From contig NC_073630.1 of NCBI RefSeq assembly GCF_029407905.1, forward strand, positions 47,641,001 through 47,705,000: a stretch of 64,000 nt of DNA, read 5' to 3'. Positions within the stretch are counted from its first letter, which is position 1, and each line of letters opens with the position of its first letter. Shown here in pieces: positions 44,807 to 56,437 of this stretch. The DNA is from Bubalus kerabau. Lineage: Eukaryota; Chordata; Mammalia; Artiodactyla; Bovidae. The notes beneath the pieces are model-generated. The model saw nothing but the letters and a program-made list of their open reading frames with translations, ran no database searches and was not told where the DNA came from. The position numbers and the translations under genes were made by a program.

Positions 44807-45421
44807 ATGGCAAGTCCCCTCTCTGCTGAAGACTTCCTGCTTTGGCCAGTCTCGTGGTGCCCCAACATACCTGTTTGTTCTCTTTATAAGATCATGCCTC
44901 TATAAGGAAGCCCTTCATTAAAGTTTCTTCGTGTATACAATCTGTGTTGATTCCGAGTCCTGCAAAAATCCTTGCCCATAAGCTAAGTCTAACATATTAT
45001 GTAAAGATATGACAGACAGCTTTGCTTTCTTTCTTTTCTGCTACCCCCTGAGAGACATGAAAGTTTCCTATGTCTTAGTATAAATTTTGAGTCTTTCTTT
45101 CTAAAAGCAGTAAAGAAAAAACTAGAAGGAAATACTTTATTCGCTTGCAAGCTCCTCCAAGCAGGTCACAAGCTAAATGCATTGGGTCTATCCTCACTAG
45201 ATGCATAAAAGAAATATTATGGCACCTTTCCAAAGATATGTTTGGTCAACTATGATTTTTAGCAGCTGTAATTTCAGTGCAGCTATCCAGCATTTTTCTT
45301 GCTGCTCCTTTTGAATAAGCATTTTAGAAACCACCCAAAACAAAGCATTATTATGTTACAGAAACAGAAAGAAAAACTTTATTATGGAATCATGTTGGTT
45401 TGACTCTAACCATAACAATAT
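44807..45421. other. Unique sequence; nothing recognised
   Basis: The segment at 44895-44990 (ttcattaaagtttcttcgtg...) has a vague LTR-like look, but no boundaries or internal retroviral sequence support that. Confidence 0.35.
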
Positions 45422-45628
45422 GGGCTTCCCTGTGGCTCAGACAGTAAAGAATCTAGCTGCAGTGAAGGGGACTTTGGTTCAATCCCTGGTTTGGAAAGAT
45501 CTCCTGGAGAAGGGAATGGACACCCATTCTAGTATTCTTGCCTGGAGAATCCCATAGACAGAGGAGCCTGGTGGGCTACAGTCCATGGGGTCACAAAGAG
45601 TGGGACACAACTGAGCAACTAACACACA
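45422..45628 (+). repeat. Bov-tA SINE
   Basis: Full-length forward copy from 'gggcttccctgtggctcag' to 'acaactgagcaactaacac'. Confidence 0.94.
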
Positions 45629-47834
45629 TATATACACTATTCTGCAGGTATTTGATGCAAATGTTTGAATCATTAGCCTCTTTCTTTTATGGTAATATCT
45701 GGGGTCTGCATCATTAGGTTATAGAGCAAAAGCCCCAGTGAAGTAGCAAGGGTTTCAGTTCCTTGAATACCTAAATCCACTCAGATTAAGCCTGCAATAA
45801 TGCTTTGCAATCCTGTTGTTTCTTTTTAATTTTCAGAAGTTCCTAATGTCCTTAGACTGAATACTCAGTAGCAAAAGAAAGGGTGACCATTTTACAATTG
45901 ATTCAAGTTGTCAAACAACTTCACCTTCCAAAGTTAGAAACTCTAAGAGCTATGTGCCAAGAAGAAAATACAAGGCTACATTGTCGCATGTGGAAATATA
46001 CAATGGTATTCCAGTCACCTCATATGATAAATGTGCTTCAAATTAGACAACACATCCATTGTTAGCAATGTTTCATAAGACTGCACTGTCCAGTAAGAAA
46101 TAGTCAGTTGAATTTCCTTTGAAATATGGCTACTTTCCCTCCATATCATCACTTATCCACCTAATTCCCTACAGTAAGTTTTTGTTTTTGTTTTTAAGTC
46201 TTTATAGCAACTTTGCAACTAAGTGTTTAGATTGCTTAACTTGCTCAACCAAGCTGAAATTTCCATTATCAAATTTTTACTGCCTTAGTGTTTCTAGTAT
46301 AGAAAAGACAGAAACAAGAGGATGAGATCTCCATAGCAAGTTCACCATCCTAAATGTAGTACTGAAAATAAGCACGTTTATTTTTTTCACTAGCAGTTTA
46401 GTAACGCTAATTATGGGACTATCTAGTTTTTACATATTGCAAATTTACTAATTAGTAACTTGCATGTTTATTAATATGTTAGTAAACAAGCACACATTTG
46501 TTTTAAACGATAGTGATTTTAAAGGCTTTTTGGATACTTCTGTACTATCTGTAATTTAAATGTAATAGATATTCTTTTAGATTTAAAAGAACTCTAGAGA
46601 ACTCTTCCATGCTGTTTTCAACCTAAGATCTTTTAAAAAGAGCTCACATTTAAATTTTTAACTTGAAGAAGTTTAAATAAAAGTTTGAAATATTCTCAAC
46701 AATTGTATAAACATAATTTTGGCATAATTCTAGTAGAGACCAACTAGTAATATAAATGTTGAATAACAAAACAAATTAAGATGGAGAATAACAATATAAA
46801 TAGAAAGCATATATGTATCTATCTATACAAAGTTGTGAAGAAATAGATTTGTTTCATATTAAGAGGCAATATTCTCTTCTTTTTTACTTGTCATAATTAT
46901 AACACGTTAGAAATCTCTGAGTTGGTTTTTCTATTTCCTAACTGCTAAAGGCTGTGCTAAGAGAAGATATTTACAATAATTGAAGATCAAAGAAAATTAT
47001 CTGATACTTAACACCACGGCCCAATCTTATATGCACAACCAGGAAATAGCTGCACATAAATCCTCAGTTTTGCTGTTGTCTTGCTCTTTGCACTAAGCAT
47101 CCCCGGATATCACTATTTGCTAGAAGAGATATCAGAGAGAAGCTAATAAGAAAAGGCCAAGGTAAAAAGGCAGGAACATTCCATTTTTCTTGAAACAGTA
47201 TCTTTCTTTTGAGGAAAAGTTATACTTCAATTGAGGAGATAACCAAAACGTTTATCTACATTCAATTTAAGTTCAAATCAAGGTCCACGTATTAAATACC
47301 AGCATGGTTATTTGCAGCATTCCCTCAAAATGGGGGAAAAAACCTATGACAATGATTTTCTTTTATTGATGCTTTTCAAATGTATTCAAAACACCCCCAT
47401 GCTTCTGTTACTATTAATAAATGTTAATTCTTTACCCTAGAAAACCTCTGGCAATACACACAGCATCTGCCCAGAATATAAAGCAACATTGATTTATGCC
47501 TTGAACATAGAGTTACAATGAATAACAAACAAATTCATTATGATGGCATAAAAATATTAAAATAAATTACTCCCTAGTATCTATACCACATTGTAGGTTA
47601 TTAGTTATTAATATCATTATTCATGACAGGTTTAACTACTGATGTAAAGGAGTAATTTTCTTTATTACTACACGTTCCTCTAAAATCGGTTAGTTGACAG
47701 GATAGAAATCTAGGTAACTTAGAGTGAATGTTCAAAAAAGCAACAGTGTTAGATGTGCCTGAAAAGAAATCTGCATGATGTAGGATTCAGTAAAAGCCCT
47801 GGGGTGTACCTTGGTCATTTACTAATATTTTTAC
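45629..47834. other. AT-rich unique DNA, 2.2 kb
   Basis: Very AT-rich with almost no CpG, and no SINE, MIR or L2 recognised. A hAT-like terminal motif (ctgcactgtccagtaagaaata) at 46081-46102 has no partner that I found. Confidence 0.4.
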
Positions 47835-48002
47835 TGAGTAATAATTGCTGATATGTCCTGAGCACTTATATGTGCTAGCCTTTGGGGTAAGTACAATAGG
47901 TATCATTCCTATTTATTCTTACGATTTTTCAAGGTAGAAATTATATCTTCTTTTACAAGCGGGGAAAAAAAAAACAAACAGAAAAGATATTTTAAATAAC
48001 TT
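47835..48002 (-). repeat. MIR, reverse, first part of nested stack
   Basis: 'cctgagcacttatatgtgctagcctttggggtaagt' through 'acaagcggggaaaa' and 'ttttaaataacttg' is complementary MIR. It is broken by a Bov-tA and continues after it. Confidence 0.7.
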
Positions 48003-48195
48003 GGTTGTTGCTCAGTCTCTAATTCCTATCTGACTTTTTGCCACCCCATGGACTATAGCCCTCCAGGCTCCTCTGTCTATGGGATTGCCCAGGCAAGAAT
48101 ACTGGAGTGGGAGGCCATTTCCTTCTCCAGGGTTTCTTCCCAACCTAGGATTTAACTCGAGTCTCTTCTTCACCGCTGAGCCACCAGGGAAGCCC
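48003..48195 (-). repeat. Bov-tA SINE nested in MIR
   Basis: Full-length reverse copy ending in 'gagccaccagggaagccc'. No clean target duplication; some MIR bases appear lost at this point. Confidence 0.93.
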
Positions 48196-48400
48196 TAGGA
48201 CTAGAACTTGCTGCTACTGCTGCTGCTAAGTCGCTTCAGTCGTGTCCGACTCTGTGCAACCCCAGAGACGACAGCCCACCAGGCTCCCCCGTCCCTGGGA
48301 TTCTCCAGGCAAGAACACTGGAGTGGGTTGCCATTTCCTTCTCCAGGACTAGAATTTAGGTATTCCTAACTCCCAAGTTCTTTCTCTAGATCAGAAATCA
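48196..48400 (-). repeat. MIR remainder, split by a BOV-A2 monomer
   Basis: 'aggactagaacttg' and, after the insert, 'aggactagaatttaggtattcctaactcc...ctctag' correspond to the complementary MIR 5' head. Confidence 0.6.
48210..48344 (-). repeat. BOV-A2 single monomer
   Basis: Only the 3' monomer with its (AGC)n tail complement. Target duplication of 13 bp with one mismatch, aggactagaa(c/t)tt, at 48197-48209 and 48345-48357. Confidence 0.93.
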
Positions 48401-48580
48401 GGAAACTTTTTGTTACAAGCCTCATAGTAAATATTTTTGGCTTAGTGGGTTGTGCCTTCTCTGTGGCAACTACTCAGCTCTACACTTATACAGCAAAAGC
48501 AATAATTGACAATGTGTCAGGATTGAATATTGCTGTGTTCCAGTAAAACTTTAGTTAAGGACACTGAAATTTGACTTCCA
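48385..48580. repeat. hAT-Charlie-type DNA transposon remnant (MER58-like)
   Basis: 'gaaactttttgttacaagcctcatagtaaatatttttggctta', 'gtggcaactactcagctctac' and 'gtgttccagtaaaactttagtta' match a known mammalian hAT MITE, which I believe is MER58. Confidence 0.6.
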
Positions 48581-48644
48581 TATAATTTTTATGTCATGAT
48601 ATATTTTTCTTCCTTTTCTCTGACCATTTAAAAAATATAAAAGG

Positions 48645-49086
48645 CATTCAACAGATGAATGGATGAAGAAGATGCAGCATATATATGTGTGTGTGTGTAT
48701 ATATATATAATAGACTTTATAATCGAACATTACTCAGCCATAAAAAAAGAATGAAATAATGCCATCTGCAGCAACATGCATGGACCTAGAAATTATCATA
48801 CTAAGTGAAGTAAGTCAGACAGAGAAAGACAAATATGTTACACTTATATGTAGAATTGAAAAAATAGTACAAATGAACTTATTTACCAAACAGAAACAGA
48901 CTCACAGACATAGGAAACAAACATAAGGGAAGGGAAGGAGGTACAAATTGGGAATGGGGGATTAATGGATATATACTATCATATATAAAATAAATAAATA
49001 ACAAAGATTTACCATATAGCACATGGAACTATATTTAATATCCTATAATAAACTATAATGGAAAAAGAAATTAATAAGAATATATA
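48645..49086 (+). repeat. L1 LINE 3' end, part 1
   Basis: Forward L1 3' region: 'cattactcagccataaaaaaagaatgaaataatgcc', 'gcaacatgcatggacctagaaattatcatactaagtgaagtaagtcagacag', 'aacagaaacagactcacagac'. It is the same family as the two reverse L1 ends at 3886 and 21039. Interrupted by a BOV-A2; continues at 49351-49445. Confidence 0.88.
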
Positions 49087-49350
49087 CTATGCTATGCTAA
49101 GTCACTTCAGTCTTGTCCGACTCTATGCGACCCCATAGACGGAAGCCCACCAGGCTCCCCCGTCCCTGGGATTCTCCAGGCAAGAACACTGGAGTGGGTT
49201 GCCATTTCCTTCTCCAATGCATTAAAGTGAAAAGTGAAAGTGAATTCATTCAGTCGCTTAGCAACCCCACAGACTGCAGCCTAACAGGCTCCTCCGTCCA
49301 TGGGATTCTCCAAGCAAGAATACTGGAGTGGGGTGCCATTGCCTTCTCCG
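49087..49350 (-). repeat. BOV-A2 SINE nested in L1
   Basis: Complete reverse element lacking a long AGC tail (ctatgctatgctaag instead). Perfect 14-bp duplication aataagaatatata at 49073-49086 and 49351-49364. Confidence 0.96.
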
Positions 49351-49445
49351 AATAAGAATATATATGTAGGGATATAACTGAATCAATTTTCTGTACACCT
49401 GAAAGTAACCTACTATTATAAATCAACTATACTCCCCCAAAAATT
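49351..49445 (+). repeat. L1 LINE 3' end, part 2
   Basis: The terminus 'ataactgaatcaattttctgtacacctgaaagtaacc...aaatcaactatactccc' completes the L1. Confidence 0.88.
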
Positions 49446-49531
49446 CTTAGCTCTCAAGCTAAAAACAAAAATAGACAGCAAGCTGGAGTAGGTCAAAGGG
49501 CCATAGTGTGCAAAACCTGATCTGTCCTAGT

Positions 49532-49682
49532 AGTTTTCTACCTTACTGTACACTCATATTACCTGGGGATATGGTTCAGTGCAATTTTGCTTCAGGAGCT
49601 GTGGGGTGAGGTCTGGAAATTCTGAATTTCTATCCTACTCCGAGGTGGTGCTAGTCCACGGACCACCACGCTCTGAAGAGCA
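49532..49682 (+). repeat. MER5A-like hAT DNA transposon
   Basis: 'gtacactcatattacctggggatatgg', 'ggaaattctgaatttctatcc' and 'aggtggtgctagtccacggaccaccacgctctgaag' follow MER5A order. Confidence 0.75.
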
Positions 49683-50003
49683 AAGCTCTGCCCTATAAAG
49701 CTGTCCTAAGGAATCTCTGAAGATGCTAATTTTCCCACACTCGGAGTTTTGGTTAGTGACCTCTGGTTAGTGACCCCTGAAGCACACAGTTGTCCAGGCT
49801 GGGAAGATTCGAGCCCCCACCCACCCCCATCCTTATTGTTCCATATCTGATTTATCTTTCTAGAGGCTCTGCCTCCTCTGTACCCCAATGCCACTGACAA
49901 TCATACCTTCCAGACAGGTCTCTAGTCTTCAGTCCCTTCTCTCTGAAGTCTCTTTTCTATTTGGCAATCTGGAACTTCTTTCTTTTAAAAATAAAACCCA
50001 AAT

Positions 50004-50214
50004 TTTGTTGTTTAATTGCTAAGTTGTGTGTAAGTCTTTTTGAGGTCCGATCAACTGTATCCTGCCAGGCTCCTCTGGTCTATGTGATTTCCCAGACAAT
50101 ATTACTGGAGTGGGTTGCCATTTCCATCTCCAGGGGATCTTCCCGACCCAGGGATCAAACCATGTCTCCTGTGTTACAGGAGAATTCTTTACCACTGAGC
50201 CACCAGGGAAACCC
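50004..50214 (-). repeat. Bov-tA SINE
   Basis: Full-length reverse copy. Perfect 11-bp target duplication aaaacccaaat at 49993-50003 and 50215-50225. Confidence 0.95.
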
Positions 50215-50499
50215 AAAACCCAAATAGTTCCCTCCCTAACTCACAGTCATCCCAGTTGTGGTCCAATGGATATAGAATAAGATTCAAATGCTGTTTTTCA
50301 CAGTCTCACCTAACCCACCTTAACAATTTTGTCTTGTCTGGCACCATTTCCTAATAACAAAGAGTATAGTAGCCCCAAACTTCTGTGAAGCTCTTGTCAT
50401 GTAGAAGGTACAAATGTAAGTGTTCTATTATTTCTATTTTTACAGAGGGAATAGAGTAACTAAGGCCCAAATTAAGCCCACAAGCCAGCCTTAAGGTGT

Positions 50500-50729
50500 G
50501 CACGTGTGCTCAGTCGCTTCAGTTGTGTCTGACTCTTTACAACCCCTATGGAGACTGTAGCCTGCCTGACCCTCTGTCCATGGGATTCTCCAGGCAAGAA
50601 TACTGGGGTGGGTTGCCATGCCCTCCTCCAGGGGATCTTTCCAACCCAGGCATCAAACCCAAGTCTTCAGCACCTCCTGCATTACAGATGGATTCTTTAC
50701 CCTCTGAGCCACTTGGGAAGCCAACCACG
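50500..50729 (-). repeat. Bov-tA SINE
   Basis: Full-length reverse copy with a 7-bp duplication aaggtgt at 50493-50499 and 50730-50736. The head contains an extra 'cagcacctc'. Confidence 0.93.
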
Positions 50730-51214
50730 AAGGTGTATTCTTTCCCAAAGTCATTTCAAGCATTCATCACACTGTACCGCTTGAGGCCCTGATGCATGCC
50801 ACATCTTTGTAGAGGCTCTTCCCTGCCTACAACCTCCTTCACTGCCACTGTCACGTGTCCCCTCCTCTCTCTGCACTCAACTCACAAGTCGCCCCCTCTT
50901 GAAGTCTCCATTGCCTCCCTCTCTTCCAACAGTACAGACATGACCAGAGAGTCATTATTTAACCTGTGTCAATTTCCCCTACAGCACTGATTTCCCTTAA
51001 GGAAGGGGAGGGGTTCTGGTTTTTTTTTGGTACCAACATCAGTTAATACCATGCTTGATAAGTAGTAAGTGTTTAATAAATATTCGACAGATGGACAACA
51101 GGACTGAGGAATAAATGAATGGGTAGGAATTCAACTTAACAAATCCCTCTTAGCCAATTTGAATAAAGAAGGGAATGAATTAGAAAAGTTCTAAATTACT
51201 TTCATCAAGACCAA

Positions 51215-51350
51215 TCATATATTTATTCATTCATTTCACACCTTTATTTAGTGTCTTCAGACTGCTGGGCACAATGCTAGGTCCTGACCATACAATAGCA
51301 GAGAGAGGAAAATCCTTGCCAAAACTGACTGAAGGAGCACTCTTTTAGAC
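51215..51350 (-). repeat. L2 LINE 3' end, reverse
   Basis: 'tatttattcattcatttcacacctttatttagtgtc...ctgctgggcacaatgctagg' is the complement of an L2 terminus. Confidence 0.6.
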
Positions 51351-51433
51351 AGATATACACATACACATAACAAAAAAGACTGCTGTTTACAGGTGTAATT
51401 TATAACTGTATTAATCAACTTGTATGTGTACAA

Positions 51434-51545
51434 TGTCCATGGGATATCCCAGGCAAGAATACTGGAGTGGGTTGCCATTTCCTTCTCCAGTAGATCTTCC
51501 CGACCCAGGGATCAAACCTGTGTCTCATGCATTGGAAGGTGGATA
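51434..51545 (-). repeat. Bov-tA interior fragment
   Basis: Has the middle of Bov-tA (gtccatgggatatcccaggcaagaatactgg... to ...catgcattggaagg) but lacks the 3' end and the last part of the head. Confidence 0.9.
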
Positions 51546-51559
51546 GAAGGACACTTGAG

Positions 51560-53894
51560 GTTAGGTTAGGTTGATTATACTGTCCATTTAGAGCCTCAAA
51601 ACTGTAGTAGTTTTGCATTTGATGTATTTAGTTGCTAGCAACTCATTCCTGAGTGTGCATTCAAATAACGACACTGAAAATAAGAAAAGTAAAGAGATAT
51701 GAAACAACAACTTTCTGTGGTTTAAGAAACAGTTATCTTGTGGAGAAATAGAAAGTTATACTTGTTGAATTGCATATGAAAACCACAAATGATTTAAGTT
51801 CACTCTATTCAAGTTTAAATTAAGTTCCAAGTATTGGATTATTTTAACAATAATCATCATTTTGCTTACTTTTCATTTTACTTACTGATCATTTTTACTG
51901 CACATAGAACTGTAGTTACAATAGAAATAGAAGTATTATTATTGAAAAAAGTATATATAACCTGACATGTTTATAAAATTTTCATAAAACTATGGCAAGA
52001 TAAACTTGTAAATTAGTATATGGAGATTTAAAATAGCTGATAACTTGACTTCGGACCAACCACAAATTCATACAAAAGTAGATATGAATGCAGGGGCCTA
52101 AACAGAGCTTTCAATTTGTAACTCAGAATTTTCTTTACCATGTTTAACATTCTGCTTTACTTTAAGTATCTGTATCAATTGTAATTTGTATCAACTGTAA
52201 TCACTCTGACAATTCATTTAACCTTAATGGTATCAATTTTGCTCAAGTATAGTGAGTTTTCAAATAAATGATCTTAAGTGGATATCAATATCTATATTTG
52301 TGACTGTAGCTCATCACCCTTTCTGTAAGCAAATAAAGAAATACAAAATATTTTTCTTATAGAAACATATTTTCTTCACATGGTTAATGGGAAACAGGTA
52401 ATAGAAAATGAAGGTTTTGTACTTGCAATATCTGTAGTAAAATTACTCCTAGAAAGTGCTTAACTGTATTTGTAAAATGAGATTATCTTTAGCATAGTCT
52501 TAGACATAAAATAAAATAAAAATAGGTTAATATGCTTTTCCCACTAAGGGAGGCTAGAAAATGTTTGTAGAGATACACCCAAACAGAATCCTAGTTGCTT
52601 TAATTTCTTAAAGAGTGTTAGTATTATTTATCCTCAAAGGGTCCATTAATATTGACAGAAGGAGCAGAATTTGGAAGATATCCTAGAACTTCAGTATGCA
52701 AATAAATGACTTTAGCTAGTACCCTTGATTTACAAAAAAATTAAATACATGAAGCCTTTAGCACTCTATGCTCAGTCCCACTCCAAGTGCAAGGTGTTCG
52801 GCATTGGAGAGGAGTCTCCCCTTTACTGTCTCATCAGGGAATGAATACTTTGATTGAGGGGAAGCATTGCCCACCATATGGCCCTCTTCAATGGAGTCAA
52901 CATGAGGAGGGGCTCTCTGCTGACACAGAACTAAGCAGAAAACAAAGTGAACACCTGGTCAGATAAAAATCCATCAGGATATTTGAATCGGCTTCCCAGT
53001 CTCCAAATTATTTGCAGGCACCAAGTCCAGGGTAAAATGAAATGTGCCGCTCTTGCATATTTCAGTAATTTAGTGTTAGAATGTGCATGACATACCCCTG
53101 AATGACAAAACCCTTCTCAACTGGCCAGTATGATTTTTAATCCTACAGAAGGTGGTGATATGAGGGAACAGTTTAAAAGATTAGAAATTTAGACCCCTCC
53201 CCCTCCGCCATTTCTTCAGTGGGACTTATTCAGCTGGTCTCTCTATCTTCAGACCAGCCCAGTGTGGCTCTGGAGAACACCACACCCCCAGCTTCCTCTT
53301 GACTATTTGGAAAGATTACCAACAGTGACCGCTGTGATGCTCGCTGCCCTTTTAAGCCCTCAGGTAGCTGGGAGGCCTGGGACTCGCCTATGAAGGTAGA
53401 AAGAGGAGAGAGCATGTGACAGGTCCATCTTTCTCCTCCTTTGCTCTCTGATCGGCACTTCTTTGTCCTTCTTAATTATAGAGCAGAACTTCTATATCAG
53501 CTGGGAAGGTGATGGCAGCAGAAGATCGCGAATCATTGGATGCACAAGTAAAAAGCTGCTTATCAGGGAGTGCACCAGGCCATGGTGAGCCCAGCGAGCT
53601 CCTATAATGAGTGCCCAAGAGCAGAGGGGAAACCTTGAGTCTGTAAAAAAAGCAACTCAGCCTTTAAGCTTGTGCAGCCTGGGCAAGTGCTCAAAATGGC
53701 GATTTCAAGGCCAGACTAATGAGCTAATAAATTATAGTCACTTCACACGCAACATGGTATGATTTTTCCTGCTGAGCTGAATCAGGTAGCAATCTAGGCT
53801 AACCTTTAAACACTGATTTGAAATCTCCCAATAACATAGCCCGATAGATTCAGCCTCAATTTTAGATATGAAGGCCTAAATTTCCATCCTTTTG
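51560..53894. other. Unique DNA: AT-rich then mixed; nothing recognised
   Basis: 51560-52740 is AT-rich; 52740-53890 is more balanced and free of young repeats. No exon seen. The second half would be a reasonable place for conserved non-coding sequence, which cannot be tested here. Confidence 0.35.
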
Positions 53895-54112
53895 TTTCAG
53901 AAATATCTCTCGAGAGGTAGCGATTTTGTCTCCCAGGGACATTTGGCAATACTGAGAGTCGTTTTTAGTTGTGATGACAAGGGGGAGGGGTTGGCTTCTG
54001 GCATCTAATACCTAGAGATGAAGGATGTTGCTCAACATCCTACAGCATGTGACAATGCCCCTCTCCATAAAAAGAATTATATAGCCTAAAATGTCAATAG
54101 TACTGAGGTAGT
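53895..54112 (+). repeat. hAT-type DNA transposon remnant (MER20-like)
   Basis: 'ttttgtctcccagggacatttggcaatactg', 'ttggcttctggcatctaatac', 'caacatcctacagcatgtgacaatgcccc' and 'aaaatgtcaatagtactgagg' match a known mammalian hAT MITE, which I believe is MER20. Confidence 0.7.
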
Positions 54113-54129
54113 ATTAAGAAATCCTTCTC

Positions 54130-54240
54130 TGTGGGATACCCCTGGTGGTCCAGTAGGTAAGACACTGCTTTCCATCTCAGGGGTTGCGGGTTTGATCCCT
54201 GGTCAGGGAGCTAGGACCCCAAATGCCTCACAGCCAAAAA
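54130..54240 (+). repeat. CHR-type cetartiodactyl SINE, short form
   Basis: 'gatacccctggtggtccagtaggtaagacactgc...gggtttgatccctggtcagggagctaggaccccaaatgcc' is the tRNA-Glu-derived head of the older CHR family, followed by an A-rich tail. Confidence 0.8.
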
Positions 54241-54295
54241 GACAAAACATTTGAAAAAAATAATATTGTAACAAAATTAATAAAGACTTTTTAAA

Positions 54296-56074
54296 ACTCT
54301 TTCTCTAGAGGGTACAAAACTAGGTAAACCACAGCTAGTCTGACCAACAGGAGTGAACTGGCAAAATCTGGCTCCTAATTTGAAAAGCAGGACTGAGCAA
54401 AACCTACAATCCACTAGCATTCCACTGAGCAAGCCTGGGTCAAATCCTCTACGAAGTCCTGTCGGGCAGGCACTTGTCCTGTGAAAACGACTAAATGGAA
54501 AGAGGAGTAAAATCATCATTATTTCCCGCAGAGAGCCCCATCATCTTGAGTGGTGCGACGTGTCCTGCAGATGGGGAAGTTTTAACGAGCGTGCCCAATT
54601 AGCTCTATTGCCTCCACCTAGGGTGAAAGCCATCACCTTGCTTCAGTGCCTGAGGCTTCGAGCTCCCCTTAATCTGCCTCAATTCATAACAAAATTAAGT
54701 ATCACTAAAGTAAGTCGTTCCACTTTCTCTGGGAACCCGATGGACTAGTGGGCTTATAAGCACATGACAGAACAATAGTAGTTAGATTATCTATCAGCTC
54801 TGATCACTGGGTGCTCTCACTTCCAGGTATCAAGGAAATAATCTAGGAAGAGTTGCTATAATTTATGTTTCTATGTTTCAATTTAGCTGGTCTTCATGTT
54901 GGTGGAAAAGGCAAAAAAAAAAAAAAAAAAAAAGACTAAAAGGATGTGCATGTGTAGTTTTTCCAGATAGTTTCTTTAAAAAATAATCACAGGTCTAGGC
55001 AGCTAATAATAATGTCAAGAACGGGGCAGTTGCACCATTTTACTATTATCATCTCATAGCAATGCTATCTCTTCAGAAAAGATCTGCCACCATAGCAGAA
55101 GCTCTGATGACAGAATAATGATTTCGATTTAATTTCCCTCTGAGTAAAATTTCATCAAACTTGAAAGAGGGTCAGAATATCCTAACTCAAGTCCTAGGGC
55201 AGGGCAGTTCCACTCGTGGAGGACTTCAGGAATGCAGCTAAAGTACATCACATGATTTAGCCCCATGCTTCCATAAAAACCATGCAGTACTTAGAAATCC
55301 TACTGGAGATACCAGCCATCTCCCTTACTGACCCTTCCCATAAAAGGCTAGCACACTTGTGGGTCATTTCAGCATAAATCCAGTTTCTAGAATAACAACC
55401 AGGCTGGCTGATGAGGCCACATAGTCCCCCACCCTCCCGTGTCACCCGTTAGCGCATTATAACCACATGGAACAAGAACTGGCCTTTTTCACTATGACGA
55501 TTGGGACAGGTGTTGAGTGGTCATACTCCCTGCCTATCACAAGACCCCCTGTGCCGGTTATGCAGTGATGAGATGCCCATCACAGAGGACTTCCCTAAAA
55601 TCTTCCTTTTCCCCATATGGTGACACCAGCCCTAAAGGTGTCCGAGTGAGTACTCTAACTAATAGGCTGTTTTGAGGGCTATGGGCAAAGAAATGGGTGC
55701 GAGGATCATGACCAATAAAAATAATGAGCATTTGCACTGTTAGATGCCATTTCCAACTAAATCAAACCCTCTGGTTAGTAAGAAAAGAGCCAGGAAAAAA
55801 TCAAACAGCAAATCTGCTGAGAAGGCCACATACATCTATCTTCCATAACCCCTTGTCTCTCTCTTTTTTTGAATAGCACCAAGAAGAAAGCAGAAGAACC
55901 AGGGTGGGGGGATAGTTTTTCTTCCACACAAAACTTTGTAGGACTGAAAATTGTGAATATCCACTTGGCAAAATTATCAAATTCTGTTGTACATTGTGGG
56001 TGAAAGCAAAGCATGGCTGAAAGGGACCGAACCTAGGTTTGTCACCTAAGCACAGCATGTTAGGACCATGACAA
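54296..56074. other. Unique sequence; poly(A) run only
   Basis: An uninterrupted A21 run lies at 54913-54933. I could not identify a retrocopy upstream of it. No exon recognised. Confidence 0.4.
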
Positions 56075-56200
56075 CCTCTGGCCCAACACTTTCATTTCAA
56101 AGAGGAGAAAACCAAAGCTCGGAGAGGGTGAATGATTCACTTCAAACAATCCTCCAGTGAGAACACCGGGAAGCAACACCTTCAACTACATCATGTTGTG
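56075..56200 (-). repeat. MIR fragment, reverse
   Basis: 'atttcaaagaggagaaaaccaaagctcggagagggtgaatgattcac' matches the complement of the MIR core. Confidence 0.55.
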
Positions 56201-56240
56201 TCTCCTCACTGCTCAACTATTTCAGATCCGTTGCTTAGAG

Positions 56241-56429
56241 CAGGGGTCCCAACCTCCAGAATCTAATGGCTGATGATCTGAGGTGGCGCTGATGTAACAG
56301 TAATAGAAATAAGCTGCACAATAAATGTAATTCACCTGAATCCTCCAAAAACCAACCCTCCCACTAGTCTGAGGAAAAACTGTCTTCCATAAAACCTGTT
56401 GCCTGTGCCAGAAGGGTTGGGCACTGCTG
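56241..56429. repeat. Non-autonomous hAT-like DNA transposon with 8-bp TSD
   Basis: Inverted ends caggggtcccaacc (56241) and ggttgggcactgctg (56415-56429). An 8-bp duplication with one mismatch, gcttaga(g/a), lies at 56233-56240 and 56430-56437, the size typical of hAT elements. The interior has 'gctgatgatctgaggtgg' and 'aaactgtcttccataaaacc', known from a common mammalian repeat I cannot name. Confidence 0.75.
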
Positions 56430-56437
56430 GCTTAGAA

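Larger units (their letters stand above)
49840..51115 (+). repeat. L2 LINE, long copy split by two Bov-tA
   Basis: Pieces at about 49840-50003, 50215-50492 and 50730-51115 run in L2 order: 'ttcttttaaaaataaaacccaaat', 'ggatatagaataagattcaaatgctg', 'gaggctcttccctgcctac', and the end 'taagtagtaagtgtttaataaatattcgacag'. Individual blocks are diverged. Confidence 0.55.

Noticed and set aside
44820..44990. Possible solo LTR-like segment (attaaa followed by a 'tgtgttgattcc' stretch)
   Set aside because: No TG...CA boundaries, target duplication or retroviral interior could be recognised.
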